Below, piece after piece: positions 45,745 through 59,728 of a DNA stretch of 64,000 nt. The DNA is from Psilocybe azurescens (lineage: Eukaryota; Basidiomycota; Agaricomycetes; Agaricales; Agrocybaceae). Location of the stretch: the NCBI GenBank assembly GCA_023853785.1, contig JAJIRX010000681.1, positions 578,558 to 642,557 of the forward strand, in the 5' to 3' direction. The notes beneath the pieces were generated by a model. It searched no databases and was not told the DNA's origin. It worked only from the letters and a program-made list of their open reading frames with translations. The translations under genes were made by a program, and so were the position numbers. How positions within the stretch are numbered: position 1 is the first letter of the stretch; every line of letters begins with the position of its first letter.

Positions 45745-46091
45745 ATGCACTAGTAGTGTGACAATTGTGACAATTGTGAGCGTGACAATGACATGATTTG
45801 TACACTCTGTTTATGTCTCCTTTCCTCACTTAAACTTTGGCGACTGTGTCATCAGCGCCGCACCAACGTGCGGTTGGTTCTTGTCTCCTGTATTTCTCTT
45901 AATAATCGACAATCATTTCTCCTTTTTCTTGTCTCATCTTGCCCATTCAAATCATAACTCTTTCCAACACTCCATTCTTTGTCAACAACTTCCACCACCT
46001 TCCACTCCTCAACCCATCACTTAGGAAGGATTTTATATTCTCTCTGCCACCAACAATCAATCAACTAGCGAAATCTCATAATTTCACAAAT
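45745..46091. other. Intergenic with a short 9-nt tandem repeat
   Basis: A 347-nt spacer between two plus-strand genes. At 45758-45775 GTGACAATT occurs twice in tandem, with a third partial copy at 45782. The last 150 nt are C/T-rich and lead into the BYR4 start at 46092; an in-frame upstream start at 45939 would add about 50 residues without conserved features. Confidence 0.4.
45758..45775. repeat. 9-nt tandem duplication, third partial copy at 45782
   Basis: GTGACAATT occurs twice back to back, 13 nt after the NRDE2 stop codon, and GTGACAAT again at 45782-45789. It is probably a small slippage repeat in the 3' UTR. Confidence 0.6.
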
Positions 46092-48804
46092 ATGGCTTCC
46101 GTTTCTACCCCAACTCTTATCTTGCCCCGCGAAGAATGGCCAGATGCCGATTTTGACCTACCGGAAGGCGCACCACTGCACGCACCGTCGGACAAAGACG
46201 ACGATGAAGACTGGGACATGGAAATGGACTTGGGTCAGACAGGTGGTGCTAAAGTTGTTGTCGAGGGTGCCGGTCTGGTGACTAGATCCGAGGTCTCATC
46301 ACCCGTCTCCGATATCAATATCCGGCCTCCGTTGCATCTACCCGATTTCGACGAAGATGAAGGTGAAGGTGTCTCTACTATCAAAGCCACCGCACTTCCT
46401 GTTACATTCTACACCAAGGGCGTCACAAAACCTGTTGTGGAATCTATTGACGAGGATTTCGAGGACGCATTTGCTTTACCCACGGACCTCACCCAGCTTT
46501 CCCTCGCCCCTTTGTCTCTCAGTCATCGAGCTTCAAAAACTCCCTTGAATGGGGTGATAAAGAGCACTCATCTTCATCCCAGTCATCTGATGCTTACTCT
46601 ACGCTCGGCTTTGCTGATGCTTCCCCTTCCTCGAACTCAACATCATGCCCATCTACTGAAACAGAGGAGGAGGATGAAGAAGACGACCTGGAAGGACTCG
46701 TTTTACCTCCCGCCTTGTTTGAATCGGGTCAGAGTGCCCGTCAACTGAAGAAGATTCTGGAGACGAAGAAGAAAACCCAACCCATTTCTAATCCAGTTAA
46801 TATATCTTCACCAGACCCAGAGGACGATTTTGAGACGGGCCTCATTATAAACGACGACGTCGATTTGAGTCCTAGTCGCCTCGTCTCTGGCACTCAAAGC
46901 AATAAATCGCAACGCAACTTTACTCGAAGTAGTAGCATACCTCCTCTACGGCCGTCAAGTCTGCGACCACCGTCCAGGTCTAAACTGGAACGTTCTAAAT
47001 CTCCTGCAAATCCTCCTACTTCTTCTGCCCGACAGTTACAGAAAATCCGCCTGTCGCCTTCGCCACCCCTTCGACCCCCATCTCGCTCCCAGAATTTCCA
47101 GGTCCTCATCTCCAGCCTCCCGTCTCCCATGCAGCCACCGTCCCCTAGCCAAAACTTCCTGTCATCTAAACCTGGGAGTCTTCGCGGTCAAAAGTCTCAT
47201 TCGGGTCTCAAACCTCCTACCCCCCATCGTCAACTCGGAAACTGACCCGTAAGGCGTCCATGTCATCTCTAATTGAATCGAATCACTCGCAAACACCCAT
47301 GCCTGACCAATCTGTGAAACCGTCTCGCTACAATGAACCAACTGCAGCTTCGCGAGCGAAAGCGCATAAGAATTCAACAAGTAGAATTCACGACTTCAAG
47401 ACCCCGTCATCGCGGCCGTCTACCCCGTCATCTAATCCAGCAGCACTGCGATTGACTATGCCAACACAGTCGCGTCTTCGCTCGCGACCTGCACTTTCTC
47501 AAGTATTTGGAGGACCTTCAACGCAGAGCCAAGAACAGTCCAATGCACGATCGATATCTCCGCTTCCGCCGCGCCCTCCGTCAAGTTTGTCACTACGCGA
47601 CAGCGTACCCCACGTCGTTTGGTACACGTTAGTCCAGTTGCACCGAAGCTTCTCCGCCGACCAAAACGCCCTCGTACATATGGTGATGGTACCGAATTGG
47701 ATGGTATCGAAGACCTGCCGACCGACCGAGAAAAAGAAGTTCGGTACCGTGTTCAACCTCAAGGCTACGGGAATAGAATACCAGGCGCAACTTTCGGGCC
47801 AAAGGCTGGGGAGAAGGACAAACCGCCTGATAAAGTTGTCATTGCCACTGGTAAGAAAGGCAAGCGCGATGCTCCTCTTCCGCGCGGCAAGTTATCGTTT
47901 TGACTTTTAAATCATAACTTCACTAACTTCAGTTTTAGAACCCTCAGCAAACACTTTAAAGAGAACTACATCTCGTATTGAATTTCCATCACCCGCGCCT
48001 ATACCGCCCGAAATACTCCCAAAGAAAAAGAAACATGTTTCTTCGCCTTCTAGTTCTACCACCAAGCGAAAACCTACGCTGATCCGCAATTTAGGTGGAA
48101 GCGCTACTCCTAAAGGTTTGTTATAATCTCTTAAAATATAGGAACTGTATGTTTGACAATGTTTCATAGTGATTGGAAACATGAAATGGAACCCACAGAC
48201 TCTTCGTTGGGAAGGGAATGATCAAGTCCTTCGCGAATTTGACATGGCTGTTGGAACGTCGACGCGGCCTGCACTAATTACCCATCTCTCTGGGTCTACA
48301 GTGGGCTCGCCTATGGGTTCTTTTGTATCTGGGTCTCGAATAGTTGGCAACATGGTCTTCGATCCAACGCGGATGTGTTGGATTTCAACATTGCCTCCGG
48401 ATGAGGATGAGCCAGATGTTTTTGCCAACCTAGCAGACGACGAAGAAGACAGCGACGCCTGGGAGTCGAAAGGCGGCACGATACGTGCAAATATTCTTCG
48501 CATTTCGGATGCTAGCGCTACGGGTAACGATTCAGACCGACAGGCAGAGGCGCCGAGTCCTGCTAACAGTCATTCTCGGACAATATCAGAATCTGGCAGT
48601 GACCGGGGTTCACGAGCATCGATGGTCGTATGCGATATCGACGATGCTTTCATAGAGAGCTGTCGAAAAGCTGAGGAACGCCATCGAATAGAGATGAAAG
48701 GCTGGAAGACCACGCTTTCTAAACCAACCAGACGGGATACTTCTCTGGCCTTGGATCGGATATACCTCTTTGAAATCCGAGAGCTTGCCACTCGCAAGTA
48801 CTGA
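46092..48804 (+). CDS. byr4: Byr4/Bfa1-like mitotic exit (SIN/MEN) GAP scaffold
   Basis: Byr4 (Bfa1 in budding yeast) forms with Cdc16/Bub2 a GAP for the Spg1/Tem1 GTPase that restrains septation. The N-terminal acidic motif reads WDMEMDLGQTGGAKV. A conserved block LEGLVLPPALFESGQSARQL with KKILETKKK follows. The middle is a Ser/Pro/Arg-rich low-complexity region. The C-terminal block reads VIGNMKWNPQTLRWEGND, then SGSRIVGNMVFDPTRMCWIS and DIDDAFIESCRKAEERHRIE. The two N-M-x-[WF]-[ND]-P repeats are typical. Frame breaks at C4 46507-46510 and C6 47220-47225 are cured by one C each; another lies near 47570. An intron around 47897-47939 is not resolved exactly. Confidence 0.8.
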
Positions 48805-49132
48805 CCCTTGTATCTGAGTACTATGCATTATGCTTGACCTTCTTTTATGTTTGTTATTTGTTAATCACGACATTCGGCTCTATATCTTCGACCAATCCTT
48901 TGTTTGTTGTTTTCTCTATTGCCCTTATCCCGACTTTCAGAGTTCGTATACTATTAATTATCACACTCATTTGTTATCGTCTCATACTAGTCCCCTGCAT
49001 ATCATATACATACGGAAATTCTACTACAATAGCGGCACCTTTCAAACCAGTTACCAATTGACGTTCGAAAACCCGGTTCAGGGTTCACGCCGATAAGGGG
49101 TGTGATGCCAGAACATCGACTTTCTTTATGTC
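48805..49132. other. Intergenic, AT-rich, nothing recognised
   Basis: A 328-nt spacer between BYR4 and ureD, T-rich on the plus strand (48835-49010). Open frames here lack conserved text. It probably holds the BYR4 3' UTR and the ureD promoter. Confidence 0.4.
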
Positions 49133-50147
49133 ATGATCATCAACTCCAACGCCCTGGTCCGCAAACTACACGCTGGAGGTGGCCGCATTGTACTGTCCGT
49201 GCATGGCAAAAAGCCGTCTTTTCCGAACTTTCCTCTACTTATCCCTTGAAGTTATTGTCACCGCATGTGCAAGGCGAGACTGCTTTGGTGTACCTTTTGA
49301 GTTATGGAGGCGGACTCGTCGGCGGCGATGAAGTGGATTTATTGGTGGATATTGAAGTGGGAGGGCGCCTAATCCTCCTATCTCAGGTGTGCTATTTGCA
49401 CTGCTTCTTGCCATTATCGACTCGCTGTTGATCTAAGTACGTGCAAGGGTTCGACGAAGGTCTTCAAATCGCGTCCGGGAAGACGTCTGGCTTCTGTTAA
49501 ATCTGATAATATTCAGTCGGTTTTACTACGACATGATTCTGCTGCCATGCCTTCGACGAGGCAAATCCTTAATTTTCACCTTGCACCCAAGAGCGCCCTA
49601 TTTCTCCTACCGGAACCTGTAACATGCTTTCGTGACGCATCCTACAATCAAGCCCAACGATTCTATCTCCAGGAAGACGCATCTGTCGTGATTCTGGATT
49701 GGATAACCTCTGGACGCATGTCTGTGGGAGAGGAGTGGGTCTTTTCTCATTACCACAGCCTGAACGAAATCTTTCTTGGCGGAAAGAGGGTGGCGAAAGA
49801 CGTGATGTTGCTTGATAACGAGGAATTCGGAGTTCGGTTTCATCATCGGCCCTTGCGAGAGAGACTCCGACCATACTCTTGCTATGCCATGCTCATCCTC
49901 TACGGCCCTCAGATCCAATCGGTCATAGCTGATATCACGGCCAGATATAATGATATTTCGGTTTTCAAAACCAAACAACCTGATCCTCTGATATGGTCCC
50001 TTAGCCCCATGGATTCCAGCAACACAGGGGGTTGTGGTTAGGGTGGCGGGATTGGAAACCGAAATGGTAAAGGAATGGCTTAAGGGGGCGTTGCTCGGCC
50101 TCGAAGCGATTGTTGGAAGAGATCTATATCGACGGGCCTTTCCGTAG
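49133..50147 (+). CDS. ureD: Urease accessory protein UreD
   Basis: UreD is the scaffold on apo-urease to which UreF and UreG bind for nickel insertion. The start MIINSNALVRKLHAGGGRIV leads to FSELSSTYPLKLLSP, then the family core YLLSYGGGLVGGDEVDLLVD and, across an intron, LILLSQGSTKVFKSRPGRR. Later come FHLAPKSALFLLPEPVTCF, FYLQEDASVVILDWITSGR and GEEWVFSHYHSLNEIF. The C-terminal part (VKEWLKGALLGLEAIVG, DLYRRAFP) requires one base less than given, probably in C4 near 50008. At A5 49208-49212 one more A is needed for the N-terminal frame (HGKKAVFSELS). The downstream neighbour is an allantoate-permease-like transporter. Confidence 0.9.
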
Positions 50148-50645
50148 GCCAAATCTCCTTTTCACCGATTGGACTGGCATATTCCGACGTTAGTAACACA
50201 AACTAGGAGAAATGAATAGCGGCACTTTCAGATAACCCTTGTGCAATAATTGGGGCATTGAAAGCTACCCAACGAGCAGATATGTAGTTACATGCGCACG
50301 CCGCATTCTGTTTCCCGAGACAGTAAGACTTGGCAAATTACAAACGGAGTGTCCGAATCTGTGGGAATATCGGGCTTGCTGGCGGGTCGTGACTTCCTGG
50401 TCAATCCGCCGACAACGCAACATATGCATCCTCTAGGCCTTGGTCGCAAAATGAAAGTAATCTATCGGGCCTCTTGCCGTGTATCTCCTCTGTTCTGGAG
50501 TGTCTGTAATCTAATTTTGACATCTTCTCACCCATTCATCCGGTGTGTCAGTCCTGCTTCCATCGCTGGTGCCGTGGAAAGAAACCCACTTCGAAATCGA
50601 TATATATGAAGTCATGTTCTGACAATCATCTATCACATTCAAGTG
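50148..50645. other. Intergenic, 498 nt, nothing firm
   Basis: This spacer lies between ureD and the ACS transporter, both plus strand. Two short overlapping open frames (50239-50436 and 50292-50609) have no recognisable content and no splice link to either neighbour. I see no repeats. Confidence 0.4.
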
Positions 50646-53046
50646 ATGCCCACATCACAAGCATCAAACGAAGAGGTGACCACGAGCAAAACGTTCCTGA
50701 CAATGAACTCTCAAGGCAAAAGTTATGATGTCGATGAGAAGGCAGTACTAAGGAAAATAGACATGCACATTATTCCTTGGCTGGCACTTTTATATCTTTT
50801 AAGCTTCTTGGACCGTGGAAGCATAGGCAATGCAAAGGTAAGTGCTCTCATATGCTATTCGTATCATGTCGACATATCTTTCACAGTTGTATAATTTGGA
50901 GCGAGATATCGGTATCACCGACCAACAATATCTGATTGCATTGACCGTTTTCTTTTTCCCGTACGCTCTTTTCGAGGTTTTTCTGTCCCGCGTACAATAT
51001 ACCCGACTATGTCTAATTTGTTTCCAGCCCGCAAGTAATGTCATTCTCCGTCGACTTAGACCTTCTGTCTGGTTGTCGACCATGATGCTATTGTGGGGAC
51101 TAGTCATGGTAGAGTGATTCTGGCTCGACGGTTTTTTTTTTGACGCTGAAGCTCGACTATAGACCTTTCATGGCGTGATCAAAGATTACGGTGGTCTCAT
51201 CAGTATATTCTTTACTTTGTTTGCTACAATGTGATGCTCACGACAAACTGGGCACAGCGGTCAGAGTCTTGCTTGGCCTCACTGAAGCCGGGCTTTACCC
51301 GGGCATCGTATTCTATATAACAAGGTAGGTTGTTGTAATTGGCATATCTGGCAGTATTAGAATACTCATACACTCAGCTGGTACAAACGCTCAGAAATGG
51401 GCTCTCGTATCGCAGTGTTTTTCTCTTCAGCGACAGTGGCCGGTGCTTTCAGTTTGTTTTAAAGCTTCTATTGGTTTAGTATGATTTAATTTACATATCC
51501 TCAAGGTGGATTACTCGCTGCAGCTATTTCCAATATGGATGGAGTTGGAGGCAAGGCTGGTTAGGCAAATTTCCCCGCCTTGATTCTGTACCAACCGCTG
51601 AACTACATAATAGGATGGCAATGGATATTCATCCTTGAGGGATTGGCGACTATTATCGCAGCAGTTGCGTCGTACTGGATAATACCGGACTTTCCTAGTT
51701 CCAGGAGGGTTACGTTCCTTACTGAGGAAGAACGTATGGTCTTAGATTGTTCGTGCGATTTGAAGTAACGATTGATCGTCATAATAGGTCAATTCGTCAT
51801 TCATCGGCTTGAAAATGACATGAAATTGAGCGCCGCTGGGGAATCGTTCCAATCCAAGTACATTTGGCAAAGTTTGACAGACTGGAAAACTTGGGTTGCA
51901 AGTAAGTGGATTGCATGTCACAGTCGTCAAGAAGCGCAAGTAGCTAACTATTATTCATCAGTGGGGATGTACATGGGATTGTGAGGGTTGCTCTTGATTC
52001 ATTTCGACAAAGAAAGTGTTTTAAATCACTGTGTCATCCAGCGATGGGCCGTTGTATGCGTTCTCTTTGTTCCTACCGACGATTATCAGCCAGGTATTTG
52101 GAGTTTTACTTGTGTTAATCAAGTTCTTGATGCATGTGCTAACAATCCGTAATAATACGTAGCTTGGTGAGTTTATTCTTCGTGAACTTTGTAAACCTTC
52201 CTTCTCCTAAACTTCTCGCAGGTTTCCGAGCCACAGAAGCCAATCTTCTATCTGTTCCTGTATATGCATGGGGTTGTCTCATGACATGCTTGATTGGGTT
52301 CCTGGGGGATAAAATTAGCTCTCGCCGTTATATTAATTTGTAAGTAAAGTTCGGTCATCGGTGATACGTATGTCTTTGGGATGCTAATGACTAACAGTGC
52401 ATTATTTGGTATGGGTTTGGTGGCTTATGTGATTTTAATAGCCTCTCGATCACCGGCGCTTTCTTATTTCGCGGTTTACTTGGCTGTTTCGTGAGTCGCT
52501 AAGCAGCTGCCCCTCTGACATGCATTTAAACACCTCGACTGCAGCGCCATTTATCCCATAATACGTGAGTTGATGTGTGCTTCGTCGTTCTGATAACAAC
52601 AGGTTTACTCGAAACAGCTAACTCCGTCGCATGGGTCGCCAGTAATGTCGAAGGATCTTACAAGCGCGCTGTAACTTTGGGTATCGCAATAGGATTTGGA
52701 AACATAAATGGAGCGGTCACAGCCAATATTGTATGGTTTTCCATATTGCAGACTGTAAATTGAATTCTGATGATTATTTCCCCAGTATCGTACTCGAGAC
52801 CGACCATGGTATCGTCTAGGTCATGGTATAGTATTGGGGTACATTGCCATTGGCTTGATATGTTCCGTCATTTATGCAATATTGCTGAAGCGAGAGAACG
52901 CGCGTCGTGACCGTGGAGAGCGCGACGAAGTGATAGAAGGCATTGATAATAAACAAGCACATGAACGCAACGGGACTTACAAGTCAGTGGAAGAGGCTAA
53001 GATTGCGAAGGGTGATTATTGGAGTGGGTTTAGATACACTCTATGA
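50646..53046 (+). CDS. MFS transporter, anion:cation symporter (Dal5/TNA1-like) family
   Basis: A twelve-helix plasma-membrane transporter of the ACS family, whose members carry allantoate, nicotinate, pantothenate and similar organic anions. Signature text includes IDMHIIPWLALLYLLSFLDR then GSIGNAK in helix 1, ITDQQYLIALTVFFFPYALF in helix 2, LLGLTEAGLYPGIVFYIT and SWYKRSEMGSRIAVFFSSAT around helix 4, WIFILEGLATIIAAV in helix 6, SVAWVASNVEGSYKRAVTLG and GNINGAVTANIYRTRDRPWY. The cytosolic tail ends WSGFRYTL. Ten or more short introns are needed and those checked keep frame. The ATG at 50646 gives a 26-residue polar N-terminus; the next ATG at 50703 is an alternative. The substrate cannot be told from sequence; an allantoate or ureide is possible given the ureD neighbour. 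Confidence 0.85.
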
Positions 53047-53170
53047 TAGTTCGATTATACATATGTGGGGCTTAGCTGTTGAAAATGAGTGGATGTTTTG
53101 GATGGGAAAGCTAACTATTAGATAAAATACAAATGTAATTGACGTGCAATGGTTGATCTCCTTCGAGAAT

Positions 53171-55620
<2,450 letters not shown>

Positions 55621-55773
55621 GAGGGAGGAAAGAGAAGGAGGATTGCAAATTGAATGCAGCCGCTGCCGTCCGCTCACACACGAGACTGTTGTTTATGTAA
55701 CGCAATGACAAAGGAGGTCGGCAAGCACTAAGGCCGACACCGGCACCTGAGCAGAAGATATAAACACTGGGAA
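55621..55773. promoter_or_regulatory. Divergent promoter AFG3 / epoxide hydrolase
   Basis: A 153-nt region. ATATAAAC at 55758-55765 lies about 15 nt before the proposed start of the plus-strand gene, so that gene may use it as a TATA-like box only if the true start is further in. Weak evidence. Confidence 0.3.
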
Positions 55774-57104
55774 TTGGCTTCCAGATACGTTGATATCACA
55801 ATCGACCCTTCTCTGTATATCACAGTGCCTACGAAAAGGGGTTTCAAATACTCTGTATACCACTCCAAAGGCAGCGATGCCACCAAACCAGCGCTTTGCT
55901 CCTGCACGGCTTTCCTAGTTCCTCTTATGACTGGCGGCATCAGGTTACGCGCCGCGGCCACTCCATCATCATCCCGGACATGCTAGGCTACGGCGGGACC
56001 GACAAGCCGACAGATGCCGAAGCATGCACGCACGATCGATGTCCTCGATGCCATCCACGGCGATGAACGCGTCATTGCCATAGGCTACGATTGGTGAGCG
56101 TTCTCGGTCATGTATCACGCTTTCTCTGCTTAGTAGATTCCTACTATCCTAGGGGTTGTGTGGTTGTCAGCCGTTTGGCAAATCTACACGGACACCGTTT
56201 TATTGCCTATGCATTCCTCGCTGTGGGCTATAACGTTCCCAATCCTTCTATTCCATACTCACAAGTTCTAGCCTATGTATGCCTTACGCATTTATCCATT
56301 GTCTGTGTCCAATGTGTAGAATCCTCTAATGAATCTCTGCGTTTCGTAGACGGCACAGTTGGCAGGATATGAACTATTTGGATACTGGAGTTCCTTTGCT
56401 GAAGATGGTGCTGACAACATAATAAAGGACCACGTTTGGTTATGTTTATTCGATCTATTTGTTTTGAAAGAAATCATTGACTATCTCTACTTATGTAGTT
56501 TGACTCGTTTTTCAGCGACCTTTTGTCTGTGGATCCGGAAGACGGCAAAAGAACTTTACTCCGACTGGCGCATTCAAAGCGACTATCTTAAGTGACAAAA
56601 TCAATTCGTTACGGCCTATCTAATCCAAGAGGTATTTCTGGGTTCCCTTTCTGTGTGCTGCTTCTTTCCCTTGCCTGGTTCGCGTTTCTAGGAATACAAT
56701 ACCCAAAAGGCAATTCCGACCAAGAACGGATTGACTGCCCCACTATGTTGGTACAAAGCAGTCACTTCTTCTATCTACATGGAAGATGCTAAATGTATGT
56801 GAAATCGTCTCGCTTGATGATACGGCAGTCTAACTCCTCCCTGCAAGCCATCCCGGTGGAAAAATACAACATTGCCTCCCCCGTTTTCCTTGCCGCAGCT
56901 AAAAGAGATCCCGTCGCCGTTGCTGCCTTGGCAGTGGCCTCAACCCAGAAATTCTGCCCCAATGCTACGATCGAGGAATATGACGCATGTCACTGGCTCC
57001 TATGGGAAGCAAAGGATCAAGTCAATACTGACCTTGAAGAATGGATCGGAAAGCTCTCGCCGACGTCGTATACTGTCTCGAACAGTGTCTCATTTATTGT
57101 GTAA
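55774..57104 (+). CDS. Soluble epoxide hydrolase, alpha/beta-hydrolase fold
   Basis: Hydrolyses epoxides to diols. Motifs: oxyanion HGFP in LLLHGFPSSSYDWRHQV, IIIPDMLGYGGTDKP (family DxxGYG box), then GYELFGYWSSFAEDGADNII and KDHFDSFFSDLLSVDPEDGK, cap-domain text LTAPLCWYKAVTSS with the conserved tyrosine, and the catalytic-histidine region EEYDACHWLLWEA. The nucleophile elbow (G-x-D-W-G) is split by an intron after AIGYDW. No proper start codon is present: MASRYVDITIDPSL begins with TTG, and removing one T (AATTGG to AATGG at 55772) would create ATG. Frame breaks at T3 55895-55897 and A4 56547-56550 are cured by one base each. I judge it probably functional. Confidence 0.72.
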
Positions 57105-57389
57105 TTGATGAGGCTGTTTAAGCGTATATATCAATCTGAAAGGATATACATATCACTGACATTTCTACAAGTGAAGGGGACCTTCCTGTAAGATTGGTCT
57201 TACCTAACTATTTCCAGTCATCGTCTCGAAAGGGTCCGAAAGCGAGATACATAACTCCTCTTACCGATCATCCGAGGGGATTCGAATTTTGCTAGTATAC
57301 AAGATAGGTATATTATTGAGCTAGTAGTTAAGTATAATGTCCCATGATAGACACTCTCTTGGCAAAAAGAGAGCTGCCATCCTGACAAC
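57105..57389. other. Convergent intergenic region
   Basis: A 285-nt stretch between two stop codons, AT-rich, with nothing recognised. Confidence 0.35.
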
Positions 57390-59381
57390 TCAAATGTCGT
57401 CGTCTACTACTTCAAATGCACAACAAAACTGATCCTTCCCAAGGAGAATGAGGCCCTTGCCATCAAGCGCCCAGCAAATGTCTTTGGTTTCAAATTGCTC
57501 TGAGTCAATCCATTAGTTACATTTGCAACAGAGAACGACAAGAGCTATAGACGCACTAGCAGGCACGCCGATACATTCTGCCATCTCTTCTTCTTCTCCT
57601 GACTCGCCCTGCCATTCATCGCTCCAAGTATAGAGGCTTTGACTGGCGCAGCACAGTGCCAGGCTACCTTTACGTACTGGGTTCCACCGCGCATGTAAAA
57701 CTGGTTGTGAATGCAAGAGAACTGTCCTGAGTTTCGGCTGGAATTGTTCCTTTGGCGAAGGGAAATCGAAAAGATAGACTGCGGTCGGAACATGCTCTGG
57801 AGTTTGAATTTTAATTTGAATAGACCTGTGGACATAGGTATTGAATGGCTCACCAAAACGAACTAGCAGCAAACTTCCAGTTAAATTCCATTCCATTTGC
57901 ATGACACCACTTTTGGGATTTGCTTTTGTTGGATCTGCCCGAGTGGTACTTAGCACTTGTGGCCCTTGTAGACGGTCATCTGCAAGACTGTATGATTAAC
58001 TGTGGAACCAGATCGTTTGCAAAACCCTCTGCTTACAAGAGAGAAACCCGCGACCCTCTGTCGTTTCCAACCACTTTGCCGGTTCCCTCCAAGCTTTCTG
58101 CAAGTATTAGTTGAAAATGACAGCTCGACATGTCCTTGACTTTGGCATACCACATGTGTAGATATGCGTGTTGACAGTTCCAATACTGCTACAGCAGACC
58201 AACTAAGGCTGTCCAGGATATAAATCTAACAGTGTAAGTACGGTTTAAACAAACCAAAGAAGGGCTTTGCATACTTTTTCGTCCCACCCTCCGACAGCCA
58301 GAAAACTACCCGTTGGATGCCAGGCTACAGAGCGTATACCAAATCCTGGGTCAACCGATGGGCCGAAAGATGCTAGAATGTCCCCTGTCAATGTCATTAT
58401 GTAAAGTTTATACTAACCAGAATGAAGTGATGAGCTGAAGGTAGTCTGAATAAAGATAGTGGTATCTACCTCTATAGGACCTTCCCATACAGCAATATAA
58501 TTTCCATTGGGTGACAAGGAAAGCGAAGCAATAGAAGAAGTAGGTAACGGAAAATGCTGAAAATTACATCAAGATATAATAGACGAATGCATAGGACGTA
58601 GACAGACTCGAACAAGTTTATATGCTTGGGTTGCATCATATATTCCAAGTGTGTCCTTTGACTTGTGCCTCTCAGCGAGTACAAAATAGCGCCCGTCGGA
58701 CCGAAAGGCATATCCTAACAAATATGGGGTGAGCTGACACTTAAGTCGGAAACACATTCGACAAAAACACCCACCTTTATCTGGAAAAACCGGAAATTGG
58801 ATATACATTGCAGTACCCGTTGATATGGACCATAACGACACACGCAGCTGGTATAGATGCCGTCTCCATGATCTTATTCGAAAAGCAAATTCCAAAACTT
58901 ACGCCCCAATCAGAAAAACAAAGAACCGTTCGTCCGTCGGGTGCCCATTCAGCTTTTACAAGCCCTGCCAAAGATTGAGCATTCGAATTCAGTGGGGACT
59001 GACAGTCTTATCACCTTCGGTTCCAGAATCGATGCGTCCTGTCCATTCTTCGTCGCGTAGTTTCAGAAGATGAACGACGCCGCGCTTAACACATCCTGCA
59101 AGAATATACTCAGAGTCACAGGACCATCCGATGTGGGTTATCCAGGCATCTGGACTATTATTCGAAGAGCTAGAGACTTGAGATTTCTGTTTAGAGTTAC
59201 GAGAAAGGAGAGCTGCTTGTGTGGGTGACGGAGAACTATCGACAAGCCATGTTCGTGTTATTTGGAAAGTATCAGTCCGGCGCACGATAATTCTATCTTG
59301 AACAGCTGTAAGAATGAAGTGAGCTCCGGGACTGAATGCAACCAGCGAAGCCGTTTGTCTGTATAGTTCTGTGAAATCCAT
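57390..59381 (-). CDS. WRAP73: WD-repeat protein WRAP73 / WDR8
   Basis: A beta-propeller protein that, in fission yeast and vertebrates, acts at the spindle pole body or centriole with Msd1/SSX2IP. The start MDFTELYRQTASLVAFSPG is family-typical; the open frame continues upstream to 59672, but that extension shows no conservation pattern. Blades include FILTAVQDRIIVRRTDTFQ, ITHIGWSCDSEYILAGCVKR, AGLVKAEWAPDGRTVLCFSD, SLSLSPNGNYIAVWEGPIE and SVAWHPTGSFLAVGGWDEK. The end reads CWALDGKGLILLGKDQFCC then AFEVVDDDI, the usual WRAP73 C-terminus. Many introns. Frames were not checked base by base in the middle, so indels there are possible. Confidence 0.88.
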
Positions 59382-59728
59382 CGCGGATGTAGTTGTGTGT
59401 AACCGCGTAGATGGCCGTTTTGCCGCGGCGATATGGATGGTACATGAATGTAAACTGGAAAGATATGCCAAAATTGGGCATATCCACCAATGAATATTTG
59501 TTACATATCGCCTCTCGGTTTTTGAGCTACCCGGAAGGACCCACATGACGGCTCTTCCCCGTTCCCGTGTACATGTTACCGTCCAATATGTACGGTAGAT
59601 GGTTCTCCCTAAGTCCTTGAGGTCATTCAATGCATAGGACTTTTCGTTCTTAATAAGCTCTCTCAAATGCAAATCTTCAGGTACTTTGCCTCTTTATCTT
59701 CATTCTGGAGTTCACGACACATTCTCCA
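59382..59728. promoter_or_regulatory. Divergent region WRAP73 / DHA1 transporter
   Basis: A 347-nt region between two start codons. It contains the in-frame upstream extension of WRAP73 to 59672, which I consider non-coding. No TATA box or palindrome found. Confidence 0.35.

Noticed and set aside
45939..46091. Upstream in-frame start for BYR4
   Set aside because: It adds about 50 residues without the acidic character of the conserved N-terminus, whereas the ATG at 46092 has a good context and sits directly before conserved text.
50239..50609. Possible small gene between ureD and the ACS transporter
   Set aside because: Two overlapping frames without recognisable motifs; no start, splice or length evidence.
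59382..59672. N-terminal extension of WRAP73
   Set aside because: The family starts at MDFTELYRQ; the upstream codons show Cys/Arg/Trp-rich chance-like text and lie where the promoter should be.
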